Positions 1 to 11,136 are shown, counted from the first letter of the stretch. The stretch is DNA of 64,000 bases from Sulfurospirillum sp036802865 (GCF_036802865.1 NZ_DAIRVK010000006.1:62001-126000), one strand, 5' to 3'. The notes: generated from the letters alone by a model not told the origin. Numbers and translations are program-made.

Positions 1-3000
1 CTTACAAAGAGTCATGGCACAAGTGACGGACACAATATCCTATCCGGTGGGGCAGGGAACGATACGTTATATGCAGGAGATGCAGGGGATATTCTTCGTG
101 GCGATGCAGGTAGTGATACCCTGTTTGGTGGTGCGGGAATCGATACGCTTGATTATGCGACAAATAATATTACAATTACGGCACTCCTTAATATAGGCAT
201 GATTAATGGTGGTATCGATATCGATATTATTGATAAAACATCGATTGAAATTTTGCGCTCTGGAACAGGTGCTGATGTCATTACAGGCGCTGATACAGGC
301 GTTTTAAAAACAATTTATACCGGTAGTGGCAATGACGTTATTAATGGTGGCGCTTTAGCTGAAACGCTTTATGGTGAAACAGGCGATGATACGATAAAAG
401 GTGGCGGCGGAGTAGATACCATTTATGGTGGTCTTGGTAATGATGTGGTGTATGGTGCAACCGATGGTGATACCCTTTATGGCGATAATGGAACAGGCAA
501 TAGTGCTGGTACAAGCGATACATTGGACTTCTCAAATATAACTTCTGCAACAAATTTAATTGCCAATATGGTAACAGGTACGGTTAACATTGGCGCTTCT
601 ACCGTCAGTACTTTTTCCGAATTTGAAAATGTAACCGGTGGCGCTGGAAATGACCAAATTACGGGTGATGCAAATACCAATACCTTAAAGGGTGGCGCTG
701 GTGACGATACTATTTTTGTGAGTAATGGTGCGGATGTTATTGATGGTGGTCTTGGTAACAATACTATGGATTTTTCAAGTCGAAACTCTTCGGTGAATAT
801 CAATCTTGCAGCATTTCAAATTATTAACAATGGTAACGGCGAAATTCAATCTATCCAAAATATAGAAAATATTGTAGGTGGCAATGCCGGCGATACCGTA
901 TCAGGTGATAGCTTGGCCAATACTATCTACGGAAATTTGGGAGCTGATCAGATTTTTGGAAATGATGGCAATGATGTTTTGTATGGAGATAATGCCGGCA
1001 ATACGCATACGACGGCGGATGGTCACAATACCCTTGATGGTGGTGTGGGCAATGATACGCTCTATGCTGGAGACAGTGGCGATACACTTATTGGCAGTGC
1101 AGGGAACGATATACTTTATGGTGGTGCAGGTGCGGATATCCTTCAAGGTGGAGCAGGGGATGACACCTTAGATGGTGGTGGGGGAATCGATATTGCAGAT
1201 TATCGTAGTGCAACCGCTAAAGTTGTTATTGCAGTTGATCTGGGTAATGCTACCAATTTGACAACAGGCACATCCAGCGGAACAGTCGGTACTGATATCA
1301 TCAATAGTACGGTCGAGGTCGTCTATGGTAGTGCTGGTTATGACGATACAATGATTGGTAATGCTAATGCCAACACTTTTTACGGCTGGGGTGGTAATGA
1401 TACCCTTAGTGGCGGGCTTGGCGACGATACTATTTACGGTGGGGTTGGTGATGATACAATCGCGGGTAATGGTGGCAATGATTTTCTCGTTGGTGGCGAT
1501 AGTGTTGGTGTTTTCGCAGGAATTGATACGGTTGATTATTCTGCAGAGACAGCAGGTGTAACGGTTAATCTTACTGCAGGAACAGCAACAGGTACTTCCG
1601 CAGGCAACGATACTCTTAGTGGTTTTTCACGTGTTCTAGGTTCAAATTTTGCTGATACTTTAACCGGTAATTCGAGTGCAGATGAGTTACGTGGTAGCGG
1701 TGGTGATGACTGGTTTGTGATGACAGCAGGTAATGATACTATCTATGGTGGTACGACATCTCAGCCCAATGGAGATACGGTAGATTTTATCAATGCAACG
1801 ACGGCTGGGATTATCGTTAATCTTACAACCAATAGTGCCAGTGGGACTGATATTGGAACCGACATTATCTACGAGATTGAAAATATTTCAGCCTCCAATG
1901 CTAACGATACCATTACGGGTGATACCAATAACAATACCCTCGTAGGACGAGCTTTAGACGATACCATTTTTGCTGGTGCAGGAGCAGATGTCATTTATGG
2001 TGATGATAACCTTCTCAATGGTAATTTTGATGGTATACAAACAGGAAATGACTTGCTCTACGGGCAAGACGGCAATGATACGATGTACGGTGGCTTGGGC
2101 AATGATAGCTTATGGGGTGGAAATAATGACGATACCCTTTATGGTGGAACGGGCGATGACTACTTAAACGGTGAAAATGGCATCAATATCCTTTATGGCA
2201 ATGAGGGCAATGACACGTTTGAGCTGAGTGTCACTACCGCAACCAATACTATTACAGGCGGTAATGGTACAGATACATTAAATTTTTATAATGCAGCAGC
2301 AATCACAATTGATTTAGCGCTCACTTCAGCCCAAGCAACAGGTGGCGGTGGAAGTGTTACTCTTTTAGATAGCATTGAAAATATTTCAGGCTCCAATACT
2401 GGTGCAGATATGATTTTAGGAAATGCTTCTGATAATACGATCTTGGGAAATGCAGGTAATGATTCACTCTTTGGTGCTTCAGGAAATGACTCTATGGATG
2501 GCGGTGTAGGCAACGATACCATAGCGGGTGGTTTAGGCGCAGATATTATTACCGGTGGAGCAGATGATGATGTCCTTCGCGGCGGTGGTTCTGCCTATAA
2601 TAGCGCTAATACCGCAGATGGCTCTGCTGATACAGTCTATGGTAATGCAGGAAATGATACGCTCTACGGAATGCTTGATGGCGATACCCTTTATGGTGGA
2701 GATAACGCTACGACATTTAGTGGCAACGATAGAATAGATTATAGTGGACTTGGTGCTGGAAGTGCCGTTTATATTGATATTAATGCAACGGCTGGACAAT
2801 CTTTTGCACAACTCGTTGGCACACCGGCAACAACAGATACTATTTTTGGCTTTAACACCGTTATCGGAAGCGGTGGCAATGATATCATCGTCGGTAATGT
2901 CAATAATAACTATATTGTAGCTGGAAACGGTAATGATACCATCTATATGAGCCCTATTGCCACCGCATCCTCAACACTAACCGGCGGTAGTGACAACATC

Positions 3001-6000
3001 GATATGGGAGCCGGAGACGACACCCTCTATGTCTTTGCTTCCGAACTTACCAGCGCCGATGTCATAACCGGCGGTACACACACTACCGGTGATACCATTG
3101 TCTTTAAAGACGGCGGAATCATCAATGATCCGACCAAATTTTCCAACGTTTCCAATATCGAATTTGTTCAATTTGCCGATGTCGCTAACACCATCAGCCT
3201 TGATACAACACAGCTTAATGGTGTCCAACTTATTGGCGGTTCATCGACAGATATCTTTAACTATGCTATAACTAATTTTAATAGCCTTGATAAAGTAGAT
3301 GGTGCTGGAGGAAATGACACTTTGTCGTTTACAACAGCAGGAACCCTCACGGATGCAATGCTCAGTTCTATTTCGCATATTGAAAATATACAACTTGCCA
3401 ACGGAGTTAATACCGTCACCGTTGATGTCAGTAGTCTCGAGGGAGGCATTGCAACACTGCATGCAGGAACAAGTGGCACCAATACTTATAACTATTCGCT
3501 CGCAAAGCTCGACAGTACCGATACCATTGTTGGGAATGCAGGTACTACCGATATTATTCAATTTTTGGATGCGGGAACCATCTTAGATGATGCAAGATTT
3601 AATAGTCTTAGTTCTATAGATCAGATCAAGCTTGCGATTGGCGCTAATACGTTCAATATTGGCACTAATGAAGCACAACTCAGTGGCGTGAGTATAATTG
3701 GGAATAGTGGAGTTGATACATTTATTTATACGTCAACAGCATTAACCGATGCCACTGCGAATGCAAAACTGATCGGTTCAAGTGGCAATGATATTTTAAA
3801 AATTACGGGATCAACATCCGTAGCCGATACGAATTTTGTAGGGTTCACATCGATTCCGACCTTGGATGTCAACAGCTATACCGGATCTGTTACACTGGGG
3901 ACAAATGCCACGACGATGGGAATCACAACGGTTGATGCCAGTACAAACGGTGGAACATTGAGTATTAATGCTTCAGCTATGAGTAGTGGTGTAACGATCA
4001 AATCCGCAACCGTTGGCGGAAGTACCTATACTGGTAGCAATAGCGCCACTACGGATGTCTTAACAATCGGCAGCGCCATCACCCAAGACGCTTCAGCGAT
4101 CACAAAAATCGAAACGATCAATGTAAACGCCAATACTACTTTTACAGGCAACATTACAGGTGTGAGCAATCTTAGTATTGCAAGCTCAAGAACACTGAAC
4201 CTTGATGCCAGTGCTTTAAGTAACGATACAATGAGCATTGCCGATGCGGGTACTTTGGTGATCAACAATGCAAGTAGCACAACACAACTCAATGGACTTA
4301 CTTTTACAGGTGCGGGCGCTTTACAAGTCAATGGAACCAGCAGCAATGATACCATTACGCTCAACTCCACGCTTACATCATACACTGGAACGATAACGCT
4401 GAACGGTGGTGCAGGTGATGATATTATTGTCGGTAGTGGCAAAAATGATACGCTTTTAGGTGGTGCTGGAAATGATACACTAACAGGCGGTGTGGGAACA
4501 GATAGCATGAATGGTGGTGAGGATAGTGATGTTTATCGGTTTACCTCAGCAGCAGATATTTCATCAGACGTTATTGCAGATACCGGTACCATTGGGAATG
4601 ATCTTATCTTTATGGATGCAAGTGGAAACTTTTCTCTTGCAAATATTTCAACCACGGGGATTGAAGAGCTTAAATTTTACCAAGCTGCAGAAGTCCAAAC
4701 ATTAACAATTTCACAAGCACAAGCGACTTCTATTGCAACTTTTACCGGCTTTACAGGAGCTACCGATACGCTCAGTGTTACAGGAGTAACTACCAGCCTT
4801 AATATGAACAATGCAAAAACATATACCGATATTGCTAAAGTGAGCATTGATGCATCAAGTGCTTCAGCCGCTGTAACGCTCACAGGTGCATCTGGTATAT
4901 CTAATAACATTACAGGAAGTAGTTATAGCGATACAATCATTGCAGGAACGCTCGCAGATACCCTAGCAGGTGCAAGTGGTAATGACACTTTCCAAATTAA
5001 CAGTAACTATTTAAATGCTTCGGATACTATTTCGGATACAAGTGGTTCGGATACCCTTGAAATTACCAATGCGGTCGCAACCATCACCGATGCCCAATTA
5101 ACCAATGTAACCAATGTTGAGATATTAAAATTAGCAGCAGGTTCTACGGTTACCTTAGGCACAGAGGCCAATAATGGCGGTAATGGATTTACAACCGTTA
5201 ATGTCAGTGCTGGTGGAACGAATATTATTAACAATAGTACGATCAATAATCTCAGCGTTGTTGGTGGCGCTGGTACTGATACGCTTAATGTTAGTGGTGG
5301 CGTCTCGCTCAATGCAGCAAACATTACCAATGTTGATTTAATCAATATTACAACAGGTTCAAGTACCATCACCAATCAATTTGCTAATTCTCCAACACTT
5401 ACTATAGCATCAGGGGCAATGCTAAATAGCGGTAGCAGTGGAGATTCTATTACTGGAAAAACGATTAATGTGAATGGTACATTGAGCGCAACAAATATTA
5501 ATGGCACAGATATATCGCATGTGGCACTAAACAGTGGTGGAACAGCAAGCTTTACTCTTGCTTCTGGCGGTACATTGGATGCTAGTGTTATGAGTAAAGA
5601 CACCAATGGACTGCTCCAAATTACGGGTAGTTCAGGCAATGAAACGATAAAAATAGACAGTGCAAAATTTACCAATGCGAGTGATCTTATCAGCGATTCA
5701 AGTGGAGCATCAGATACCCTTGTTGTCACAGGTAGTAATGCAATAGACTTTACAAAAATCAGTGGTATGGAAATTGTTGACTTGACCAATTACAATGGTA
5801 CAACCTTGACAACCAATACGACAACTGGAGAGACGATCAAAATTGATTCTGCCTATACGTCCATTAATGCAGGTGGTGGAACGGATCAACTTTCTATTAC
5901 TGCGAATAGTGTTGATTTGAGGAATTCAACACTCAGTAGTATTGAAAGTTATTATGTGGTAAATGGAGCAACGTTGACCATTAAAGCTTCGGATGTTACG

Positions 6001-8220
6001 GGAAAAGTTGTTACTACTGATGGTAATATCGTTGTGCTTCATAGTGCAGATTCGTCCTATGATTTTTCTCGTATTTCGGGTAGTGGGACAAAAACGCTTG
6101 AATTTAGTGCCTCATCAACCTTTAGTGGTTTATTAGGGACGATATCTAACATTAGTGTCGATAGTGCTGTAACGGGTACTGTTACGGCTAGTGCTATTAG
6201 TGGGCATACTATTGTTCTTTCAGGAGCGGGAGCTTTGGATATTACCGCTGGTACGACAGCAGCCACTAATAATTTTTCAGGACTTACCAATGCGATTACC
6301 GGTAATGTCACCCTAAATGTCACTAGTGCAACTGATCTTGATCTGACAACAGCAACACTTGGAACAGCATTGGATAAGCTTAATACAAGTTCACCAAAAG
6401 TAGTAACGCTTACTGGAATTCAAGCAAATGCTTTTGGGCAATATTCAGGAACGGGAAATATCACTGTTGAAGCTGGAGCAACATCGAGTATAGATCTTTC
6501 TAGTAAAACAGTAACAGGGTACAGTGGTACATTCACATTGAATGATGGTACAGGTACTCAGACATTAATTGGCTCTATAAATAATGATGTTTACAATGTA
6601 GATAATGCTTCCGTCAATATCATAGCATTTAGTGGTGATGATACGATCAATATTTTGTCAACATTAAGTAGTAATTTAACAGGCCTTATTGATGGTAGTG
6701 CAGGTTCAGATGTTCTTAATATTAATAAAAGTGGTTTAACATTCAATATGAATAATATTACAAGTATTGAAACGATCAATGTCAATCAAAATGCGACCTT
6801 TAACAACGGAGTGCTCTCTGCGACAACGACAACTGTAGCTTCAGGCGTTACTCTGAGTGCGGACGCTTCTGTGCTGAGTGGCAATACACTTAATGGTTCA
6901 GGAATACTCAGTGTCACCAATCTTGATGCCGCACTTACTGCTGATTTTTCACATGTGGCAGGAGCAACAACCCTCAATGTAGATTGGAGTAGTGTAGGTA
7001 GTGCTATATACGCTGGAAACTTGAGCAATGTCGATACATTAAATATCTCCAGTGGTACGATGCACACTACGGATGATATTGCTTCTGGACATACCATCAC
7101 TGGTATAGGAGCACTCATCGTTGATGTGGATAGCAATCTTGGCTTTACATGGTCAAATATCGCTGCATCTTTGAGCAGTGAAACACTCAATTTTACGAGT
7201 GGAACAACCTATACTCAAACGCTTACCAATGTAGATGCGATTACTCTCGAAAGCGGTGTAAATGTTGATATTTCGGCTGCAACGATTGGTGCGACCACAA
7301 CGTCTGTGACGGGCGCGGGTGGTAGTGAATCATTAACCCTAAACAGTAGTTTTTTACATACAGTTTCAAGTGTTGATTTAGGAGGTGCGTCGGATACCTT
7401 AAGTGTGACTGGCAATACAGCATTGACAGCGACAGATTTTGACAATATTCATAACGTGGAGACACTCGACCTTAATAACTTTACCGGTACGGCAGATTTA
7501 ACCAGTACAAGTGGCATTACACAGATTGATACGGGTTCAGGTGTCAATAGTACGACGATTAATTATGCAATGAATGTCGCTGACAGTGGTGGGGTTGATA
7601 CTCTTTATACAACTGCTAGTATGAATTTAAGCAGTTATTCTATTTCTGGAATTGAAACTCTAAGTGTAGCGAGTGGAACAACCACGACACTTGATTATAA
7701 TGATTTAAGTGTTGGTGGTGGAAATATTTCAACGCTTACTGGAAGTGGTAACGTTACGCTTAACGGTGCCGCTTCTATGGATATTCACAGTGAAAATATC
7801 GCAGGGTTAGGTTCAGATAAATTGGGCATTGCCGGTACAGCAGGTAATGATAATTTGGTGCTTGATTTTAGCCAATTGGATAAAATCAAGTTCGATGGCG
7901 TAACGGGTAGTGATACTGTCAGTTTTACATCTTCATCTGTAGCAAGTGGTACAACATTTGATACGAACGCTTTTGAGAATATTGATACATTAGATATTAG
8001 TAATCTTGGACTAAGCGGATCAGGTTTGACAATAGATGCAAATGCGCTTAAAAATTTCACAAGTGGGACGAATGATTTAACCTTGTTGATAAGTAGCACG
8101 GCAACACAAGATTCGTATATTCATCTCTCAAACGAAACTACCTATCAAAGTGTTACGTCTTTAACAGCAGGTGATCATGTTTTAGATAACGGTTTGATGT
8201 TACATGTACAAACAGTTTAG
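1..8220 (+). CDS. Giant RTX (calcium-binding repeat) type I-secreted protein, 5' end outside window
   Basis: The reading frame is open from base 1 and already encodes RTX repeats (GGAGNDTLYAGDAGD) before the first in-window ATG at 199, so the gene starts upstream; 2739 residues are visible. Nonapeptides of the GGxGxDxLx type, which bind calcium in secreted RTX proteins, run densely over about residues 15-980, and a second small block is coded near 4405-4545. Between and after them are imperfect 75-85 residue units (clear at 3090-3800) that look like beta-solenoid adhesin or S-layer modules rich in Asp, Thr, Ser, Asn and Gly. I saw no cysteine. The C-terminal end lacks RTX repeats and finishes in a short hydrophobic tail (LMLHVQTV), fitting an uncleaved type I secretion signal. 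The exporter genes follow 7 bases downstream, so this is very likely their substrate. No catalytic domain was recognised; adhesin or surface-layer function is inference. Confidence 0.9.
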   Translation, partial: LTKSHGTSDGHNILSGGAGNDTLYAGDAGDILRGDAGSDTLFGGAGIDTLDYATNNITITALLNIGMINGGIDIDIIDKTSIEILRSGTGADVITGADTGVLKTIYTGSGNDVINGGALAETLYGETGDDTIKGGGGVDTIYGGLGNDVVYGATDGDTLYGDNGTGNSAGTSDTLDFSNITSATNLIANMVTGTVNIGASTVSTFSEFENVTGGAGNDQITGDANTNTLKGGAGDDTIFVSNGADVIDGGLGNNTMDFSSRNSSVNINLAAFQIINNGNGEIQSIQNIENIVGGNAGDTVSGDSLANTIYGNLGADQIFGNDGNDVLYGDNAGNTHTTADGHNTLDGGVGNDTLYAGDSGDTLIGSAGNDILYGGAGADILQGGAGDDTLDGGGGIDIADYRSATAKVVIAVDLGNATNLTTGTSSGTVGTDIINSTVEVVYGSAGYDDTMIGNANANTFYGWGGNDTLSGGLGDDTIYGGVGDDTIAGNGGNDFLVGGDSVGVFAGIDTVDYSAETAGVTVNLTAGTATGTSAGNDTLSGFSRVLGSNFADTLTGNSSADELRGSGGDDWFVMTAGNDTIYGGTTSQPNGDTVDFINATTAGIIVNLTTNSASGTDIGTDIIYEIENISASNANDTITGDTNNNTLVGRALDDTIFAGAGADVIYGDDNLLNGNFDGIQTGNDLLYGQDGNDTMYGGLGNDSLWGGNNDDTLYGGTGDDYLNGENGINILYGNEGNDTFELSVTTATNTITGGNGTDTLNFYNAAAITIDLALTSAQATGGGGSVTLLDSIENISGSNTGADMILGNASDNTILGNAGNDSLFGASGNDSMDGGVGNDTIAGGLGADIITGGADDDVLRGGGSAYNSANTADGSADTVYGNAGNDTLYGMLDGDTLYGGDNATTFSGNDRIDYSGLGAGSAVYIDINATAGQSFAQLVGTPATTDTIFGFNTVIGSGGNDIIVGNVNNNYIVAGNGNDTIYMSPIATASSTLTGGSDNIDMGAGDDTLYVFASELTSADVITGGTHTTGDTIVFKDGGIINDPTKFSNVSNIEFVQFADVANTISLDTTQLNGVQLIGGSSTDIFNYAITNFNSLDKVDGAGGNDTLSFTTAGTLTDAMLSSISHIENIQLANGVNTVTVDVSSLEGGIATLHAGTSGTNTYNYSLAKLDSTDTIVGNAGTTDIIQFLDAGTILDDARFNSLSSIDQIKLAIGANTFNIGTNEAQLSGVSIIGNSGVDTFIYTSTALTDATANAKLIGSSGNDILKITGSTSVADTNFVGFTSIPTLDVNSYTGSVTLGTNATTMGITTVDASTNGGTLSINASAMSSGVTIKSATVGGSTYTGSNSATTDVLTIGSAITQDASAITKIETINVNANTTFTGNITGVSNLSIASSRTLNLDASALSNDTMSIADAGTLVINNASSTTQLNGLTFTGAGALQVNGTSSNDTITLNSTLTSYTGTITLNGGAGDDIIVGSGKNDTLLGGAGNDTLTGGVGTDSMNGGEDSDVYRFTSAADISSDVIADTGTIGNDLIFMDASGNFSLANISTTGIEELKFYQAAEVQTLTISQAQATSIATFTGFTGATDTLSVTGVTTSLNMNNAKTYTDIAKVSIDASSASAAVTLTGASGISNNITGSSYSDTIIAGTLADTLAGASGNDTFQINSNYLNASDTISDTSGSDTLEITNAVATITDAQLTNVTNVEILKLAAGSTVTLGTEANNGGNGFTTVNVSAGGTNIINNSTINNLSVVGGAGTDTLNVSGGVSLNAANITNVDLINITTGSSTITNQFANSPTLTIASGAMLNSGSSGDSITGKTINVNGTLSATNINGTDISHVALNSGGTASFTLASGGTLDASVMSKDTNGLLQITGSSGNETIKIDSAKFTNASDLISDSSGASDTLVVTGSNAIDFTKISGMEIVDLTNYNGTTLTTNTTTGETIKIDSAYTSINAGGGTDQLSITANSVDLRNSTLSSIESYYVVNGATLTIKASDVTGKVVTTDGNIVVLHSADSSYDFSRISGSGTKTLEFSASSTFSGLLGTISNISVDSAVTGTVTASAISGHTIVLSGAGALDITAGTTAATNNFSGLTNAITGNVTLNVTSATDLDLTTATLGTALDKLNTSSPKVVTLTGIQANAFGQYSGTGNITVEAGATSSIDLSSKTVTGYSGTFTLNDGTGTQTLIGSINNDVYNVDNASVNIIAFSGDDTINILSTLSSNLTGLIDGSAGSDVLNINKSGLTFNMNNITSIETINVNQNATFNNGVLSATTTTVASGVTLSADASVLSGNTLNGSGILSVTNLDAALTADFSHVAGATTLNVDWSSVGSAIYAGNLSNVDTLNISSGTMHTTDDIASGHTITGIGALIVDVDSNLGFTWSNIAASLSSETLNFTSGTTYTQTLTNVDAITLESGVNVDISAATIGATTTSVTGAGGSESLTLNSSFLHTVSSVDLGGASDTLSVTGNTALTATDFDNIHNVETLDLNNFTGTADLTSTSGITQIDTGSGVNSTTINYAMNVADSGGVDTLYTTASMNLSSYSISGIETLSVASGTTTTLDYNDLSVGGGNISTLTGSGNVTLNGAASMDIHSENIAGLGSDKLGIAGTAGNDNLVLDFSQLDKIKFDGVTGSDTVSFTSSSVASGTTFDTNAFENIDTLDISNLGLSGSGLTIDANALKNFTSGTNDLTLLISSTATQDSYIHLSNETTYQSVTSLTAGDHVLDNGLMLHVQTV

Positions 8221-8227
8221 GATATAA

Positions 8228-10339
8228 ATGAAATCAACAACACCTGTTCAAAGTAGAAATAACGAAAACGACACGTTACTACTTGCCTTTAAATACATTC
8301 TTGATTTTTACTATGGCAACGTCTCTTTTGAAACGATTCAGACCATTTTAGCGCACGATCGAAAGCAAACAAGTATTGATGATCTTCGCTATGGCTCTAA
8401 AGACTTTGGGCTTCAATTTGAAGAGATGGAACTCTCTTCCGACATGGTTCATTCGCATCTTTTCCCGTGTATTGTTATAGCTGAGAATGAAGATGTGGGC
8501 ATCGTAACCTCGTTTGAAGATGGGGTCATTACGCTACTTAACCCTAAAACAGAGCAAAAAGAGCAAGTGGACATAGCGACATTGCAACAACGCTTTTCCA
8601 CGTTGCTCTCTTTTTACAAAGATGTCTCCTATAAAAATATCTTGACGCATGAAACCAAAGATAAAGAGTGGTTTTGGAAGCATCTTTTAGACTCCAAAGC
8701 TGACATTATTCGCGTCGGTATTTTAACAGTTTTCATCAATCTTTTTGTTATTCTCATTCCGATGTACTCGATGAATGTTTACAATCGTGTCATCCCCAAT
8801 TATGCCACAGAAACCCTGTTTGTTTTAACGATTGGCGTAGCGCTTATTTTCCTTTTTGACGCACTCTTTAAAATGGCAAGGGTGTACATTTTGGAGAGTA
8901 TGGGCAAGCGTATTGGTAGTATTTTGGAAGAGGAGATGCTTAAACGGCTTCTTCTCATTCAAAGTGGGCATGATCACTTATTGGCGGGTTCAAAAGCCAA
9001 TTTATTTAGGGAAATTGCGCAAATTCGCGATTTTTTCATGTCAAAAAGTATCAGTTTAGCGCTGGATTTGCCGTTTGTCTTTTTGACGCTTGTTATTATT
9101 TTTATTATTTCTCCTGCCATTGCGGCTATGACGCTGGTATGTGGGCTTATTATTGTTGGAATCAATCTCGCATTTCAAGTTACGATTTTTAGTTGGAGCA
9201 AAAAGCTCTTTAAAGACGGACAGATGAAGCATAATTATCTGTTTGAGACGATCAAAGGCATCGAGACATTAAAGCTCACCAATGCGGTGACACGAAGACT
9301 TTTTAAATGGCGCCAGTTGGTTAATTATTACAATTTTATCAATCTCAAAATTCAGATGAATTCAAATCTGGCAATGAACCTCTCGGCTATTGTCATGCAG
9401 ATGGCAACCGTCTTGACACTCGTTGTGGGTGTTTATGAAATTCAAGATAAAAACATGACCATTGGTGCACTTGTGGCACTCAGTATTTTGGTAGGGCGTG
9501 CGATGGTACCTATTGTGAACATTTCAACCATTTTGAGTAAATACAAAGAGTTCAAAGAGTCACTAGAATCCATCAATAACTTTTGGCATCTGCCGTTAGA
9601 GACACAAAAATCAATCGAAATTGGCATCCAAACCTTGCACGGTGATATTGAGTTTAACAATGTCTCTTACACCTATGCAGGTACGAAAGTACCATCACTC
9701 CAAGGTGCAACGTTTAAAATAAAACCGGGTGAAAAAGTTGGTTTCATTGGGCGTACGGGTGCAGGTAAAAGTACCGTGTTAAGACTTCTCTCAGGGCTTG
9801 CTACCGCACAATCTGGTACGATTCACATCGATGGCCATGAAATCAACACGATTCATCCTGTGGAGCTTAGAGCGAACATTGGCATTATGCCGCAAGAACC
9901 ATTTTTATTTGCAGGAACACTCAAAGAGAACATTGAAATCGGTGTAAACATCGGTAAAGAAAGACTTATCAAACTGCTTGCGATGACAGGACTTGAAGAG
10001 TTAGTCAAACGCTCAGGCGAGGGTGAAAACTTTCAAGTGGGCGAAAATGGTAGCAGACTTTCTGTCGGACAGCGCCATTTGGTGGGCTTAGCACGAGCAC
10101 TCATTAACGATCCTGCTATTATCGTTTTAGATGAACCAACAACGGGTATGGATGTAGGGCTTGAAAAAGAGATGGTTGAGCATCTAAAGCCGATGGTAAA
10201 AGATAAAACGCTCATCGTCATTACACACCGGTTTGCAGCCCTTGAACTGGTCGATAGAGTTTTGGTCGTCAATAATGGTCGCATTGTTGCCGATGGTCCA
10301 AAATCAGAAATATTACTAAAGCTAAAAGGAAATGAATAG
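8228..10339 (+). CDS. Type I secretion ABC transporter/permease, LssB/LapB type
   Basis: Inner-membrane exporter of 703 residues that powers one-step secretion of RTX proteins through an HlyD-TolC channel. Residues 1-140 form a C39-peptidase-like domain without the catalytic cysteine (the normal Cys position reads NDTLLLAF), as in LapB/LssB exporters whose substrates keep their C-terminal signal. About residues 160-450 are the transmembrane domain. The ATPase has Walker A GRTGAGKST near 508-516, signature LSVGQRHLVGLARAL near 610 and Walker B IIVLDEPTTG near 631. It lies between the RTX gene and the adaptor, with tight spacing, so it should export the product of the preceding gene. Complete length for the family. 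Confidence 0.95.
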   Translation: MKSTTPVQSRNNENDTLLLAFKYILDFYYGNVSFETIQTILAHDRKQTSIDDLRYGSKDFGLQFEEMELSSDMVHSHLFPCIVIAENEDVGIVTSFEDGVITLLNPKTEQKEQVDIATLQQRFSTLLSFYKDVSYKNILTHETKDKEWFWKHLLDSKADIIRVGILTVFINLFVILIPMYSMNVYNRVIPNYATETLFVLTIGVALIFLFDALFKMARVYILESMGKRIGSILEEEMLKRLLLIQSGHDHLLAGSKANLFREIAQIRDFFMSKSISLALDLPFVFLTLVIIFIISPAIAAMTLVCGLIIVGINLAFQVTIFSWSKKLFKDGQMKHNYLFETIKGIETLKLTNAVTRRLFKWRQLVNYYNFINLKIQMNSNLAMNLSAIVMQMATVLTLVVGVYEIQDKNMTIGALVALSILVGRAMVPIVNISTILSKYKEFKESLESINNFWHLPLETQKSIEIGIQTLHGDIEFNNVSYTYAGTKVPSLQGATFKIKPGEKVGFIGRTGAGKSTVLRLLSGLATAQSGTIHIDGHEINTIHPVELRANIGIMPQEPFLFAGTLKENIEIGVNIGKERLIKLLAMTGLEELVKRSGEGENFQVGENGSRLSVGQRHLVGLARALINDPAIIVLDEPTTGMDVGLEKEMVEHLKPMVKDKTLIVITHRFAALELVDRVLVVNNGRIVADGPKSEILLKLKGNE

Positions 10340-11136
10340 TGCCCGATTGTTCTCACACTTTAATTGATAGTGGCTATGCTTGTGTAAAAAAAACACGCTA
10401 TGGTTATATGCTCTATAATAAATATGACATGTATATTGGGAAATCATTGGATTTGTATGGCGAGTTTTCATATTTTGAGGCACAGTTATTTGAAAAATTG
10501 ATCAAACCAAAGAGTATAGTCTTAGATGTTGGTGCCAATATTGGAGCTTTTACCATATTGTTTTCCAAGCTAGTAGGCGTAGAAGGTCGTGTTTTAGCCT
10601 TTGAACCTCAGAGAATTGTTCATCAAATGTTGTGTGCTAATGTGGCGTTGAATTCTCTTGTGAATGTTGATGCCCATAATTGCTGTGTGAGCAGTGTAAG
10701 AGCAGAAGTTAACATGATAGAATTAAATCAATATGCCATCAATAATTTTGGTGGGATATCATTAGACCTTAAAGGTAAAAATAGTAGCAAAATTGATGCT
10801 ATTCCCATTGATGAATTAGCACTTGAAGGCTGTCACTTTATGAAAGTAGATGTTGAAGGTATGGAGAGTGAAGTTTTATCTGGTGCACAAAAAACGATAC
10901 AAAAGTATCAACCAATTATGTATCTTGAGAATGATAGAGTTGAAAAGAGTACGTCATTGATTCAGCGCGTTAAAGATTTTGGATACCGTATTTATGAACA
11001 CACACCTCCTTTGTATTGTAGTAAAAATTTTTTCGGGTGTGATGTCAATGTTTTTGGCAATATCGTTTCAAAAAATATTCTTTGTATACCACGTGATTCA
11101 AATTTAAAAATAGATGGCTTAAAAGAAATTGTGTAG
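10339..11136 (+). CDS. FkbM-family SAM-dependent methyltransferase
   Basis: 265 residues with the SAM-binding motif VLDVGANIGAFTI at 61-73, followed by AFEPQ (acidic end of strand 2) and KVDVEGMESEVL, the usual FkbM-family layout. FkbM enzymes typically O-methylate sugars or other small groups; the substrate here is unknown. The GTG start overlaps the exporter stop codon by one base, so translation is probably coupled. Placement between the exporter and HlyD genes suggests a job linked to the secreted protein or to its surface glycan. An alternative ATG lies 23 codons downstream. The gene is visibly more AT-rich than its neighbours, so it may be a later insertion into the operon. Confidence 0.85.
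   Translation: MPDCSHTLIDSGYACVKKTRYGYMLYNKYDMYIGKSLDLYGEFSYFEAQLFEKLIKPKSIVLDVGANIGAFTILFSKLVGVEGRVLAFEPQRIVHQMLCANVALNSLVNVDAHNCCVSSVRAEVNMIELNQYAINNFGGISLDLKGKNSSKIDAIPIDELALEGCHFMKVDVEGMESEVLSGAQKTIQKYQPIMYLENDRVEKSTSLIQRVKDFGYRIYEHTPPLYCSKNFFGCDVNVFGNIVSKNILCIPRDSNLKIDGLKEIV

Noticed and set aside
14..196. Short ORF of 60 codons at the window start
   Set aside because: It is out of frame with the RTX gene, whose own frame is open from base 1 and encodes RTX repeats there.
400..3000. Repetitive DNA resembling a CRISPR array
   Set aside because: The periodicity is coding RTX nonapeptides, with no constant repeat length or unique spacers, and no cas genes are present.
341..8099. Many minus- and plus-strand ORFs over the RTX gene
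   Set aside because: They are frame shadows of the repetitive Asp/Gly/Thr codons and have low-complexity products without motifs.
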